A stretch of 64,000 nt of DNA. It comes from Chryseobacterium nepalense (GTDB lineage Bacteria; Bacteroidota; Bacteroidia; Flavobacteriales; Weeksellaceae). Under the pieces are notes generated by a model. It saw nothing but the letters and a program-made list of their open reading frames with translations, was not told where the DNA came from and ran no database searches. Positions 1-8,306 of this stretch are shown here, in pieces. The stretch is from positions 2,604,001-2,668,000 of the forward strand of contig NZ_CP096203.1 of NCBI RefSeq assembly GCF_023195755.1. Direction: 5' to 3'. The translations under genes were made by a program, and so were the position numbers. Position 1 is the stretch's first letter. Each line of letters begins with the position of its first letter.

Positions 1-645
1 TACCGCTCAAATATTTTAATGACCTGCAACTGGCTGGTAGGAAGAGGCCGTTTTGAAGAAATTAGTGAGCAGGAAGATTTATTTGTGCCTCCGTCAGGAG
101 CTTTGGCCGGAAAGGTATATAAAACATTAATGTCGCAGGTAACTGCAGGCAAAAAATTCGGAGGGATTAATGAAGTGGACGGAGTAAAGTTTGACCTAAA
201 AAAAAGTGAGATCGCCAACCTTGAAAATATGGGATTGATCCCTATGGTTAATGAATATGGGAAAGTAATGGCATTCTCCGGAAAAACACTATTCAACGGA
301 GATAATCTTGGGCTGCAAACCTATTCCGTAGTCAGGGTATTTGATTATGTAACTAAAGTCCTGATGGATTTTCTTAACAGGAGAGCTTTTGAGAATTTTA
401 CTGCTGTAACCAGAAAAGAAATCATGAATCAGATTGTACGCTTTTTAGATGCTATTACAGGTCCCGGTAAGCTTATAGAAAACTTCGAAATCAGAAAATT
501 CGAACAGGATCCGGTACAAAAAGACCGAATTCACCTGGATATTCATATGAAGCCTTATTTCCCGGCAAAAAATTTCCTTATTAAGATGGATGGTCATAAA
601 GGAGATGATGGTAATGAATGGAATACGGAATATGAGCAAAAATAA
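1..645 (+). CDS. tssC: T6SS contractile sheath protein TssC, C-terminal part
   Basis: The reading frame is open from the first base of the window, so the gene starts upstream and only about 214 C-terminal residues are seen. TssC is the large subunit of the contractile sheath that drives the Hcp tube out of the cell; it pairs with TssB in the cytoplasm. The segment has the GRGRFEE and PPSGALAGKVY stretches and the C-terminal RVFDYVTKVLMDFLNRRAFENF region that I associate with the Bacteroidetes TssC (DUF5458) family. Three Hcp-like genes and vgrG follow on the same strand, which supports the call. An ATG at 19 lies inside the gene and is not the true start. A hairpin terminator at 738-762 ends this transcript. 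Family assignment is by recognition and context, not by a search. Confidence 0.85.
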   Translation, partial: YRSNILMTCNWLVGRGRFEEISEQEDLFVPPSGALAGKVYKTLMSQVTAGKKFGGINEVDGVKFDLKKSEIANLENMGLIPMVNEYGKVMAFSGKTLFNGDNLGLQTYSVVRVFDYVTKVLMDFLNRRAFENFTAVTRKEIMNQIVRFLDAITGPGKLIENFEIRKFEQDPVQKDRIHLDIHMKPYFPAKNFLIKMDGHKGDDGNEWNTEYEQK

Positions 646-737
646 ACGGAAATAGCACCGTGACATGGTGCAGCAGGAGTGAATAAGTAAGGGTGTGAGC
701 AATTCCTCCTGTCTTTTTCGTAATTTGTGTTTTTTTG

Positions 738-770
738 GCACAGGAGCATTTTGCTTCTGTGCTTTTCTAT
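738..770 (+). terminator. Rho-independent-type hairpin after tssC
   Basis: Stem GCACAGGAGC (738-747) pairs with GCTTCTGTGC (753-762) with one G-U pair, followed by TTTT. It lies between tssC and the separately promoted tssD genes. A smaller hairpin (GCACC/GGTGC, about 655-672) sits just after the tssC stop. Confidence 0.7.
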
Positions 771-773
771 TGA

Positions 774-942
774 TGTAGATATAAATTTAAAATTGTTTTA
801 TCCTAAAAACACTTTATATTTTACAGATTGATGTGAATAATTGATTATTTATAAAAATATGTTATTTTATTAATTATTTTTATATTTTTAAACATATTAT
901 TATTAACATAATAAAAAATACTGCAATATTTTATAAATATTT
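774..942. other. AT-rich intergenic stretch, no gene seen
   Basis: Between the tssC terminator and the tssD promoter the sequence is extremely AT-rich with many stops in all frames. I see no coding potential, only the promoter at its right edge. The whole gene-free gap is 646-1062. Confidence 0.6.
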
Positions 943-973
943 TTTGGTTTTATTAAAATTAATTTTACTTTTG
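943..973 (+). promoter_or_regulatory. Bacteroidetes-type promoter for tssD1
   Basis: TTTG at 943-946 and TACTTTTG at 966-973 are spaced by 19 nt and match the Bacteroidetes primary sigma factor pattern TTTG-N19-TAnnTTTG. Transcription would start near 980, leaving an untranslated leader of about 80 nt before tssD1. A dedicated promoter after a terminator fits the high expression expected for the tube subunit. Confidence 0.7.
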
Positions 974-1062
974 AACAGTATTCTGCGCCGATAAGTCAAG
1001 CTGAAGAACGCATGAATATATTCCATTATTGGTAATATTATTATTTAAACTTAAAATATATT

Positions 1063-1449
1063 ATGTCATTTAAAACCATTTTAGAATACGCCGGAACAAA
1101 GCGTAATGTTTTATCAGTAGAGTTCGGCATGTTACAGGAAACCGACAAAACGGGGAGGCCGTCTTCGGTAGCCCGAGGAGGGAAAATCCATTTAACCGTA
1201 GAAGGAACCGGTGCAACTGATCTTTTTGAATGGATGACCAATTCTTTTGAAAGAAAAGATGGAAGTGTTAAATTCATTAAAAGAGATAGTGATGCTACAT
1301 TGAAAGAGCTTAAATTCAAGGAAGCTTATATTGTGAAATACACTGAAAATTTTGATGCCTCAGGAGAGAATCCGCTTACTGAAACTTTCGTGCTTTCAGC
1401 AAAAGAAATTGAATTGGGTAATGCCAAACATGTAAATGAATGGGTTTAA
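1063..1449 (+). CDS. tssD: T6SS tube protein TssD (Hcp-like), copy 1
   Basis: A 128-residue protein of the Bacteroidetes Hcp-like TssD family. Hcp forms hexameric rings that stack into the inner tube fired by the sheath, and can carry small effectors in its lumen. It is nearly collinear with the next gene: shared features are MSFK at the start, FQETD or LQETD, TGRPS, EGTG, the segment EWMTNSFERKDG, RDSDATLKELKF, GENPLTE and the C-terminal NEWV. Length and all-beta composition fit Hcp. It follows the promoter at 943-973 and is 178 nt upstream of copy 2. Three copies in a row suggest specialised tube or tip-adaptor forms. Confidence 0.85.
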   Translation: MSFKTILEYAGTKRNVLSVEFGMLQETDKTGRPSSVARGGKIHLTVEGTGATDLFEWMTNSFERKDGSVKFIKRDSDATLKELKFKEAYIVKYTENFDASGENPLTETFVLSAKEIELGNAKHVNEWV

Positions 1450-1627
1450 CCTTCTTTACATTCAAAATGAATTATTTCAAACTAAAAATATAGCTTCTGT
1501 ATTTTTCATAAAAGAGATTTTTAATCAGAAAATACCTGCGGAATTCTTAAATAGGTATCCTCCAATGATCTTTTAAAAAACCAAAGCTTACTTATCAAAC
1601 AAAACACTTAACCGAAAAAAAATTATT

Positions 1628-2014
1628 ATGTCATTTAAAGCAATATTAGAAGTAGCCGGAAAAAAGTACAATATTCTGAATGTAAATTATGGATTATTCC
1701 AGGAAACTGATGCTACAGGACGTCCGTCTACCATTACAAGAGGAGGAAAAGTTGATGTTACTGTAGAAGGAACAGGGTCTACGGAACTTTTTGAATGGAT
1801 GACCAATTCTTTCGAAAGAAAAGACGGAAAAATAGTATTCTTCAAAAGAGACAGTGAAGCCACACTCAAAGAGCTTAAATTCACAGAAGCTTATCTCGTA
1901 AAGCATAAAGAAAAATTTGATTCGGTTGGAGAAAACCCGCTCACCGAGTCATTTACAATCTCCGCCCGGAAAATAGAAATGGGAAGTGGTGCCTATGAAA
2001 ATGAATGGGTATAA
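1628..2014 (+). CDS. tssD: T6SS tube protein TssD (Hcp-like), copy 2
   Basis: Also 128 residues, a close paralogue of the upstream gene with the same EWMTNSFERKDG and NEWV landmarks and substitutions scattered along its length. It should form the same hexameric tube subunit of the T6SS. The 178-nt spacer before it is AT-rich and I found no clear TAnnTTTG box there, so it may be read from the copy 1 promoter. The next tssD copy starts 85 nt downstream. Which paralogue is the bulk tube protein cannot be told from sequence alone. Confidence 0.85.
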   Translation: MSFKAILEVAGKKYNILNVNYGLFQETDATGRPSTITRGGKVDVTVEGTGSTELFEWMTNSFERKDGKIVFFKRDSEATLKELKFTEAYLVKHKEKFDSVGENPLTESFTISARKIEMGSGAYENEWV

Positions 2015-2098
2015 TGGTTTGTCAGAATGGGCAACAATATTATCCGTTTTTTCAAAAAAATAATATGCTAATTACATTTCCATTGAAAACAAAGAATC

Positions 2099-2488
2099 AT
2101 GTCATTTTTATCAAAATTAGAACTCGACGGTAATATATATACTATTCTCGAATGCCAATACAGGTTTACTCAGCCAGTAGATAGTACAGGAAAGCCAAAA
2201 GGAATTCCTAAAGGTGGTGAAATCATGATCCGTATCGAAAGTACAGGCAATCCGGAACTTTTGAACTGGATGCTGGATCATCAGCAGGTAAAAAACGGGA
2301 AAATCATTTTCTACCGGCGGGATGCAATGAGCAAACTACAGGAATTGGTTTTTGAAAAAGCATACTGCATTGAATTTTCTGAACGCTTCAATGCCGGCAA
2401 CGAAGAACCATTACAGATAGAAATGCATCTCATTGCAAAAAAGTTTAATATAAATGGTGCTATTCACGAAAAAATGTGGCGCGACTAA
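2099..2488 (+). CDS. tssD: T6SS tube protein TssD (Hcp-like), copy 3, divergent
   Basis: A 129-residue member of the same family, clearly more divergent than copies 1 and 2. It keeps the pattern QPVDSTGKPKGIPKGGE, ESTGNPELLNWMLD, the YRRDAMSKLQEL helix and a C-terminal tryptophan (KMWRD). It lies directly upstream of vgrG. A divergent Hcp next to vgrG often serves as the tube end that meets the spike or as a carrier for a given cargo; that role is inference. It has an ATG start, and the downstream vgrG begins 14-50 nt later depending on the start chosen. Confidence 0.8.
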   Translation: MSFLSKLELDGNIYTILECQYRFTQPVDSTGKPKGIPKGGEIMIRIESTGNPELLNWMLDHQQVKNGKIIFYRRDAMSKLQELVFEKAYCIEFSERFNAGNEEPLQIEMHLIAKKFNINGAIHEKMWRD

Positions 2489-2538
2489 AGCAATGAATTC
2501 TGGTGCGTAAAGTATACGCCATCAACCAAAATACAAAT

Positions 2539-4434
2539 ATGGAAAATACAGATTTTAATAATAGCTTGGTCTTCAGTACCTCACGTTCCTTTAAAGAATG
2601 GCTTCAGGATCCTTCCAACCCGATAGTCTATTGCCTGCTTACCCTTGACGGTAAAGAATTTCTAGCCAGAAACAGCTATTCGGTGGAACTTCACCAGAAA
2701 ACAGCAGATCATGATCATTTTATTATTACAGTCCCGGATGATGCATTAGATAGCTTTGAAGGATATGTCATGGAAAAGTCTAAAAACCTTCTTGGAAAAA
2801 ATGTAGGGATCGCTTACTGGCGTTTCGGGAAAATCAGACAGTCTTTTTCAGGAATTATCACCGGAATTAAAAATATGAAAGATGAAGGGGGAGGATATGG
2901 AAACCTGATCATTACGGGCAGTTCACCGGGAATCTTACTGGAAAACGGAAAAGATTGTCAAAGTTTTGAAGATAAAACACTGGAAGAAATTATCATGCAG
3001 GTTACAGAAGATTATCCTCAGGAAGTTAAAATAAAAGTTGATCTTCCCAATACCAAACACGCCTTGCCATATACCGTACAATATGCGGAGTCAGATTATA
3101 ATTTCATCCGGAGACTTGCCAGAAGGTACGGTGAATTTTTCTATTACAATGGAGAGGAATTAATTTTCGGAACATCTACACAGCCTCTTATTGACCTTGC
3201 CGAAAATGTTGATCTTATCAGTGTTGAATTCGATCTGAAAATAGATGCTCAGGATTTTAGCTATACGGCCTATGATATTTATAGGGGATCAAAGATGAAA
3301 AAAGACAGCAACAGTCTGAAATCTGAATTCAAGGAGAATATTTTTCAGACAATCGCTGTAAATACATCCGGAAAGATATTTCAAAAAAAACCGAAAATGT
3401 TTTTCAGTCATACAGGAATTGGTGAGAATTCGGAAAAAGAGCTTGAAGAGGCAATTTTAAGGGAAAAAGAACGAAGGGAAAATCTGGTGCTTGTAAAAGG
3501 AAAGAGTAGAGATCCGGAACTGAAAATTGGAGGAAGAGCAAGGCTGGCTGATATCAACGGAAAAGCGATGGAAACCTACCGAATCATAGATATTAAACAT
3601 ATTCATGAAGGTGGTGATGATTATTATAATGAGTTTGTGGGGATCCCGGATTTGTTTAATGCCGCACCTTATATAGATACGGAAGCTGTACCAAGAAGTA
3701 GTGAACAGCCTGCGAGAGTTTTAGACAACAATGATCCAATGGGAATGGGTAGGATTCGCGTACAGTTCCCATGGCAGGAAGACAAAAACCAGAAGGCCCC
3801 ATGGATCAGAATGGTACAGCCTCACTCAGGATCCGGAAAAGGATTTCATTTTATTCCGGAAACTGGCGAGGAAGTGCTCGTTGGTTTTGAGGGCGGAAAT
3901 GCGGAAAAGCCTTTCGTGATAGGAACGCATTATAATGGTAGTGAAATCAGCTCTTATCATACTTCAGGAAATGATAAGAAAGTTATTCATACCCGAAGCG
4001 GAACCAAGATTGTTTTAAATGATGCTGAAGGAAGCATTTTTATAGAAGACCCGAGTGGAAATACTTATTTGATGGATGGGAAGGGAAATATTAATGTGAA
4101 TGCACCGAATGACATGAATTTTACGGTAGGAAAAAACCTGAACATTAATGTTGGAGAAAATATGACTATAAGTGTGGGTCAAAATATTTCTACAAATGCA
4201 GGAAATAACATTGGGGTTACTGCTGGTAATGACATTATAGAAACGGCAACGGGAAATAGAATGGAAATGTCAGATAATAGAACGGAAATAGTACAAAAAG
4301 ACTATACCAGACAATCTGATACTTCAGACATCTTTGCGAAAAAAATAACAGCCATTAGTTCTGAAGAAGATATTTTGATACAGAGTGCAAAAACTGTGCA
4401 TATGAATAGTGGAGAAAAAGGAACTAATCATTAA
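2539..4434 (+). CDS. vgrG: T6SS spike protein VgrG (TssI)
   Basis: About 631 residues; the trimeric spike at the tip of the Hcp tube. Order of parts: an N-terminal gp27-like region (about 1-380), a gp5-like OB-fold with RVLDNNDPMGMGRIRVQFPW and PETGEEVLVGFEGGN (about 385-470), and a C-terminal beta-helix needle with repeated short units such as VGKNLNINVGEN and ISTNAGNNIGV. No extra C-terminal toxin domain is present, so this is a structural spike and not an evolved VgrG. I chose the ATG at 2539; an in-frame GTG at 2503 would add 12 residues and cannot be excluded. The genes after it are its likely cargo and tip adaptors. Confidence 0.9.
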   Translation: MENTDFNNSLVFSTSRSFKEWLQDPSNPIVYCLLTLDGKEFLARNSYSVELHQKTADHDHFIITVPDDALDSFEGYVMEKSKNLLGKNVGIAYWRFGKIRQSFSGIITGIKNMKDEGGGYGNLIITGSSPGILLENGKDCQSFEDKTLEEIIMQVTEDYPQEVKIKVDLPNTKHALPYTVQYAESDYNFIRRLARRYGEFFYYNGEELIFGTSTQPLIDLAENVDLISVEFDLKIDAQDFSYTAYDIYRGSKMKKDSNSLKSEFKENIFQTIAVNTSGKIFQKKPKMFFSHTGIGENSEKELEEAILREKERRENLVLVKGKSRDPELKIGGRARLADINGKAMETYRIIDIKHIHEGGDDYYNEFVGIPDLFNAAPYIDTEAVPRSSEQPARVLDNNDPMGMGRIRVQFPWQEDKNQKAPWIRMVQPHSGSGKGFHFIPETGEEVLVGFEGGNAEKPFVIGTHYNGSEISSYHTSGNDKKVIHTRSGTKIVLNDAEGSIFIEDPSGNTYLMDGKGNINVNAPNDMNFTVGKNLNINVGENMTISVGQNISTNAGNNIGVTAGNDIIETATGNRMEMSDNRTEIVQKDYTRQSDTSDIFAKKITAISSEEDILIQSAKTVHMNSGEKGTNH

Positions 4435-4445
4435 CCAAGAATATT

Positions 4446-4616
4446 ATGGCTATTATAAAGCAAGCAAAAAGCATAAAAATAGTAACATCCAAAAAGGATA
4501 TTGTTATGACAGAAAATTTGGGTATTTCAACTCAAAAAAAAATGACTTTTGATGCCATTGAAGATAATTTGGAGTTCAACTCTGTGAAAAAAATAAAAGC
4601 AGATGGGCGGGATTAG
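4446..4616 (+). CDS. small conserved-looking T6SS-associated protein
   Basis: A 56-residue ORF beginning MAIIKQAKSIKIVTSKKD and ending ADGRD, 11 nt after the vgrG stop. Its last 14 nt overlap the start of the putative effector gene at 4603, the overlap being ATGGGCGGGATTAG, so translation of the two is probably coupled. I recall similar small proteins after vgrG in Chryseobacterium T6SS loci, but no function is known to me. The N-terminal half is a basic, beta-prone segment. Its position between spike and cargo suggests a tip adaptor or chaperone; that is inference. Confidence 0.6.
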   Translation: MAIIKQAKSIKIVTSKKDIVMTENLGISTQKKMTFDAIEDNLEFNSVKKIKADGRD

Positions 4617-5640
4617 TTATGGTAATTGGTCTTCAATTAAAAGAGAAATATTTCCTACTTCCGTAAATTTTGAATGCTCTAAAATTATAGAATATAATAT
4701 TGCTCTTAATGAAACGAGAGAGGTTAAATTTAAAGTAGGTGGGAAAAATGACGATGAAAAAAGAGAAATAGAATTTGAACTGAATAATTCTAATATTTCT
4801 TTGTCTACATCAAAATGGAATGCTGAAAATGAATGGATTTTAAAAACTAAAATAACAGCTAAAGAGTTAGGAAATACTACAATTACAGTAAAAGCAGAAG
4901 GGAAAACACTTAACACTATAAAAGTAAAATGTGTTAATTATAAGGATGTGTTTTCTAATGCGGAATCAAAAAGATTGATTGATGAGATACATTATATAAA
5001 ACCAAAAGCCGACGCAGAAACAGAGCCTGAATATGATGAAAATTATTGTATGCAGGCGGCAGAAAGAGGCATATCAGAATTATTAAAAAATTATACCGAT
5101 TTTTATTCTGTAGAAAGAGGAACGGATAAACATAGAAATCGAATTGGTTTTTCTGGTTTAACAGCTATAGACAGAGGAAATAAAATCAAAGCAAATGGTT
5201 ATGTTTCAAATCAATTTGAATTTAATGATTATTCTATTGATCATACAAAAAGAAAATCCATTATAGATTCAGCAAATTATGGTAAAGTAAAATATGATAT
5301 CATCAATTTTAATACAGGAGGTAAAAATAAATTATTCGGTTATTTTGAAAATATTATTAGTAATAAAATAGGATTTCATGTTTTTTATTTTACTGTTACA
5401 AATGGGTTTCATACTTTACTTTTATTAATTGACAATTCAAATCCTTGTGATGCCAAATATGCTATCTATGACCAACATGGCATTACCTCTTCTTCTGGAA
5501 ACTTCAGTGATATTGCAGAAGGGATTAGAAAACAAACCAGTTGGACTTTTGCTAATACTTGCCTGAATAGGTTTAAATCAGGAAAATCTTCACAGTGGGA
5601 TTCCACTAAAACAATATTATGGAAAATCCAAAGAAAGTAG
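4603..5640 (+). CDS. putative T6SS effector: Ig-like domain plus papain-like cysteine hydrolase domain
   Basis: 345 residues. Residues about 20-115 look like a bacterial Ig-like beta-sandwich of the BIG2 kind (KFKVGG, NTTITVKAEGKTL). The C-terminal part has the ingredients of a papain-like fold in order: Cys149 at the start of a helix (NYCMQAAERG), His270 at the start of a beta strand (NGFHTLLLLID) and Asp290 in YAIYDQHG. These are candidate catalytic residues; peptidase, amidase and deamidase activities are all possible. There is no signal peptide, as expected for T6SS cargo. The gene overlaps the small ORF upstream and overlaps the lipoprotein gene downstream by 22 nt, a toxin-immunity arrangement. 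Base composition is clearly more AT-rich than vgrG, which suggests acquisition as a cassette. Confidence 0.55.
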   Translation: MGGISYGNWSSIKREIFPTSVNFECSKIIEYNIALNETREVKFKVGGKNDDEKREIEFELNNSNISLSTSKWNAENEWILKTKITAKELGNTTITVKAEGKTLNTIKVKCVNYKDVFSNAESKRLIDEIHYIKPKADAETEPEYDENYCMQAAERGISELLKNYTDFYSVERGTDKHRNRIGFSGLTAIDRGNKIKANGYVSNQFEFNDYSIDHTKRKSIIDSANYGKVKYDIINFNTGGKNKLFGYFENIISNKIGFHVFYFTVTNGFHTLLLLIDNSNPCDAKYAIYDQHGITSSSGNFSDIAEGIRKQTSWTFANTCLNRFKSGKSSQWDSTKTILWKIQRK

Positions 5641-6287
5641 TATTTTATTTTGTGTTACTAATTCTAATTTTTTCTTGTAAAGGACAGGAAAAAAATGATT
5701 TTATTCTAAAACGTAACGATGATATTTTTATTAAAGTCCCATTCTTATTGGGAGAAAGAAGAGGGGAAAATTTCTTTGTTGAAAATGACACCATTTTTTT
5801 TAAAACGGTAAAAATTAATGGTATTGAAACAGAAATTAAAAATAGTATTGATATTGAATCGTTTGCTTTAATTCCAATTAATATAAAGGAAAAAAAAGAA
5901 ATAAATAATCCTTATTATTTAAGCAATCCTTTTTATAATTATTTCATAGATAGAAACCACATATATATATATAGAGATGATTTGCCAACTCCACAATTCT
6001 TTCAAATTGGAAAAGCAAAGGAATATAAAATACTAGGAGGGGCATATTTAAAAATAAACAATAAAATTTATTGGAGAGGAATTGAAGTTTTAAACGCAGA
6101 TATAAATTCATTCAAAGTCGTTAATGTCCAAAGAAATAAATCTGAATGGCAGGCTTCAATAGGTATGGATAAGAAACATATATATTCTGGAGATAAGGTA
6201 ATGCGTTATGAAGAATTTTCAAAACACTATTTTTTGAACAAGCAAATCCTTAGCTGGTGCAAACTTCATGATTGTAACATAAAATAA
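5619..6287 (+). CDS. putative immunity lipoprotein
   Basis: 222 residues with a lipoprotein signal: a basic start, a hydrophobic core and the lipobox IFSC followed by KGQEK. The mature protein has repeated features of DKNYVYY-type proteins (DRNHIYIYRDD, MDKKHIYSGDKV), a beta-rich family common in Bacteroidetes lipoproteins. It overlaps the upstream effector by 22 nt and has the same AT-rich composition, so the two travel together. A lipoprotein would face the periplasm, where a T6SS toxin would act, hence the immunity assignment; no enzymatic motif is seen. The gap to the next gene (6288-6417) holds no recognisable gene. Confidence 0.5.
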   Translation: MENPKKVVFYFVLLILIFSCKGQEKNDFILKRNDDIFIKVPFLLGERRGENFFVENDTIFFKTVKINGIETEIKNSIDIESFALIPINIKEKKEINNPYYLSNPFYNYFIDRNHIYIYRDDLPTPQFFQIGKAKEYKILGGAYLKINNKIYWRGIEVLNADINSFKVVNVQRNKSEWQASIGMDKKHIYSGDKVMRYEEFSKHYFLNKQILSWCKLHDCNIK

Positions 6288-6417
6288 AGATATCATAAGA
6301 ATTTATATGGGAGTTTTGGTTATATGCTAATGGCTCAGAAACAGAAGCTTTCGTGAAGGGAACGCCTTAACGTGAGCGAGACCTCCGACTAAAGTAAATT
6401 ATTTAACAACATCAATA

Positions 6418-7452
6418 ATGGAGATTAGCATTCTCAACTATTACGTCAGGAAAGGAGATACATTAGAATCTGTTGCCCGGGAAACAGGCGTCTCTGCCGA
6501 AGTATTGAAACGATATCATAATACCTACTGCAGCCTTGATGAGCTTATCGGACATGATCTTGACAATGTGCGTAAAATACTCATTCCTCCGCCTGAAAAG
6601 ATCAGAGAACTGAGAGAAAATAACAGTATTGTTTCAAAACAGGAAATGCGTCCTTCGCATTATCTGTTCAAAAATTTCTATGCAGACAATTACAAAGTAA
6701 GTGAGCATTTTGAAAAACCGGGAACAGAAGGTTTAATAATAAGTTACGTCGTTTCAATAAATGTTCATAAGCTTGAAAATAAGGGATTTATAATCAAAAC
6801 GAAAAGTTCTGAGTTTAAAAAAAATAATGAAGTTCCCGAAGATAAAATAAGCATGCTTTCAATATCCTGCATGAAAGCTCTTTATCCTGTCGCTTTTACT
6901 GTTCCTGCTCAGGGATCTATTTCCGGATTTTATGATTATAAAGAAATGATAAGAACATTCAGGAAGAAATTGCAGGACCCTGAAAATTTTTTTGTAGGTG
7001 AGATTTCTCAGGCTTATATTACTCAATTCAGGAATTATCTTGACAATGAAAAACTCCTGCTTGAAAAATTTCGCTCTACATTGCTTTATCAGTTCCTGTT
7101 CCCAAAAATGGAATGGTTTCATAAAAACCAATCTTGGGAAGAAAAATTATACATCATTCAAAATTCATTTCCTGTAACATGTTTGATGGAAGCTGAATAC
7201 CATGATGAATCAGATGGTCATATTCTGACAATACTCCGCGGAAATATAAAAGACGGCTGCACCTTACAGGAATTGCTGGGAGGAAGGAAATTTCCCGAAC
7301 ATTCTGAAGAACCGGTTTCCGGGGAGATAATTTGTGAATATGAAAAGGAAAAGCATACAATGCAGCTTTTAAAAGCAAAAATCAAAATTATTTTGAAAAA
7401 TAAGGATAAAATATACAGCACTCATAAATTAATTCTTCAGAGAAAAAATTAA
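6418..7452 (+). CDS. LysM-domain T6SS-associated protein of unknown function
   Basis: 344 residues. Residues 1-55 form a LysM-like motif (YYVRKGDTLESVARETGVS, with KILIPPP closing it). The rest matches nothing I recognise: alternating beta strands, and a helical middle with FRKKLQDPENFF and YITQFRNYLDNEKLLLEKF. The LysM segment resembles that of the next gene; both carry HNT-C-LxxLxGxxL, unlike most LysM domains. In T6SS clusters LysM domains usually mark tip or adaptor proteins that sit with VgrG and PAAR. No signal peptide. It lies 39 nt upstream of the PAAR-like gene on the same strand. I would call it a T6SS accessory or adaptor protein, without a defined role. Confidence 0.6.
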   Translation: MEISILNYYVRKGDTLESVARETGVSAEVLKRYHNTYCSLDELIGHDLDNVRKILIPPPEKIRELRENNSIVSKQEMRPSHYLFKNFYADNYKVSEHFEKPGTEGLIISYVVSINVHKLENKGFIIKTKSSEFKKNNEVPEDKISMLSISCMKALYPVAFTVPAQGSISGFYDYKEMIRTFRKKLQDPENFFVGEISQAYITQFRNYLDNEKLLLEKFRSTLLYQFLFPKMEWFHKNQSWEEKLYIIQNSFPVTCLMEAEYHDESDGHILTILRGNIKDGCTLQELLGGRKFPEHSEEPVSGEIICEYEKEKHTMQLLKAKIKIILKNKDKIYSTHKLILQRKN

Positions 7453-7490
7453 TTTATTAAATTTAATCAATCATAAAAACACAACATCCG

Positions 7491-8294
7491 ATGAAAAAAT
7501 ATCTTATCCAGACAGGAGATTCCCTTTCATCCGTTGCAGAACGATTTTCTGTAAAAGATGCACAAACGCTTCGGAGTTTTCACAATACGCATTGTCCTCT
7601 GGAAGACTTATTGGGCTATGAACTGGTTCCGGGAAAGCAGCTTTTGATTCCTGAGGATGCACAATATCTCAAAGAAGATGAAAAAACTTCCGATACATTA
7701 AACGGCTATAGTGATAAAATCCTGTCCGAGGATAAAAAACAGGACTTACAGCAAAAAGAAGAAACCTCAAAAAAGCAAGAAAGCCAAAACAGCATAGGCC
7801 GTTCCGAATTGCACGACGGAAAATACTTTGTTGTACAGAAAGGAAGGTGTCAGTGCAATCAGGGTTTTAAATATCCGAAATTCAAAGTAACCAGCCATCA
7901 AAAACTTTATTGGAATGACGCACACGGACAGCCAGACTATCTTGCCGTAACCGAAGACGATACTCAATTTGATCCTGTTGCGCAGCCTTTCGGACAATGC
8001 AAACTGAAGCCCTCATCCGGAGGGTATCTTCCATGTGTTTATGCACCGGCAGGGAAATGGACAAAAATCTATGAAAATGTAAAAGTGATGGACAGAAGCT
8101 GCGTCACAGAAATCTCCGAGCTGATGTGTACCTCCGGAGGAAAAATTACCATTCTAAAACATGGTCAGCAAAGTGAACCCGTGAAAAGCCAGGTTGCAAA
8201 AGCCGATGCTCAAGAACAGCATGTATACAATCCTATTATGGATTTTCAGAGATTTCAGGAGGAGTTTGGGAGTAATTATGGAATGGCGTGGTAA
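7491..8294 (+). CDS. LysM plus DUF4280 (PAAR-like) T6SS tip protein
   Basis: 267 residues. The N-terminal LysM (KYLIQTGDSLSSVAERF to LLIPEDAQ) is followed by a charged linker (about 65-105) and a C-terminal DUF4280-type PAAR-like domain. The latter shows the cysteine-rich pattern QKGRCQCNQG, PFGQCKLKP, LPCVYAPAGKW, DRSCVTEISELMCTSGGKITI. DUF4280 proteins replace the classical PAAR cone that sharpens VgrG and links cargo to it. The gene ends 12 nt before the large effector gene, whose product is its obvious cargo. The linker is rich in Lys, Glu and Gln and probably flexible. Confidence 0.8.
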   Translation: MKKYLIQTGDSLSSVAERFSVKDAQTLRSFHNTHCPLEDLLGYELVPGKQLLIPEDAQYLKEDEKTSDTLNGYSDKILSEDKKQDLQQKEETSKKQESQNSIGRSELHDGKYFVVQKGRCQCNQGFKYPKFKVTSHQKLYWNDAHGQPDYLAVTEDDTQFDPVAQPFGQCKLKPSSGGYLPCVYAPAGKWTKIYENVKVMDRSCVTEISELMCTSGGKITILKHGQQSEPVKSQVAKADAQEQHVYNPIMDFQRFQEEFGSNYGMAW

Positions 8295-8306
8295 TTTAAA
8301 AACAGG

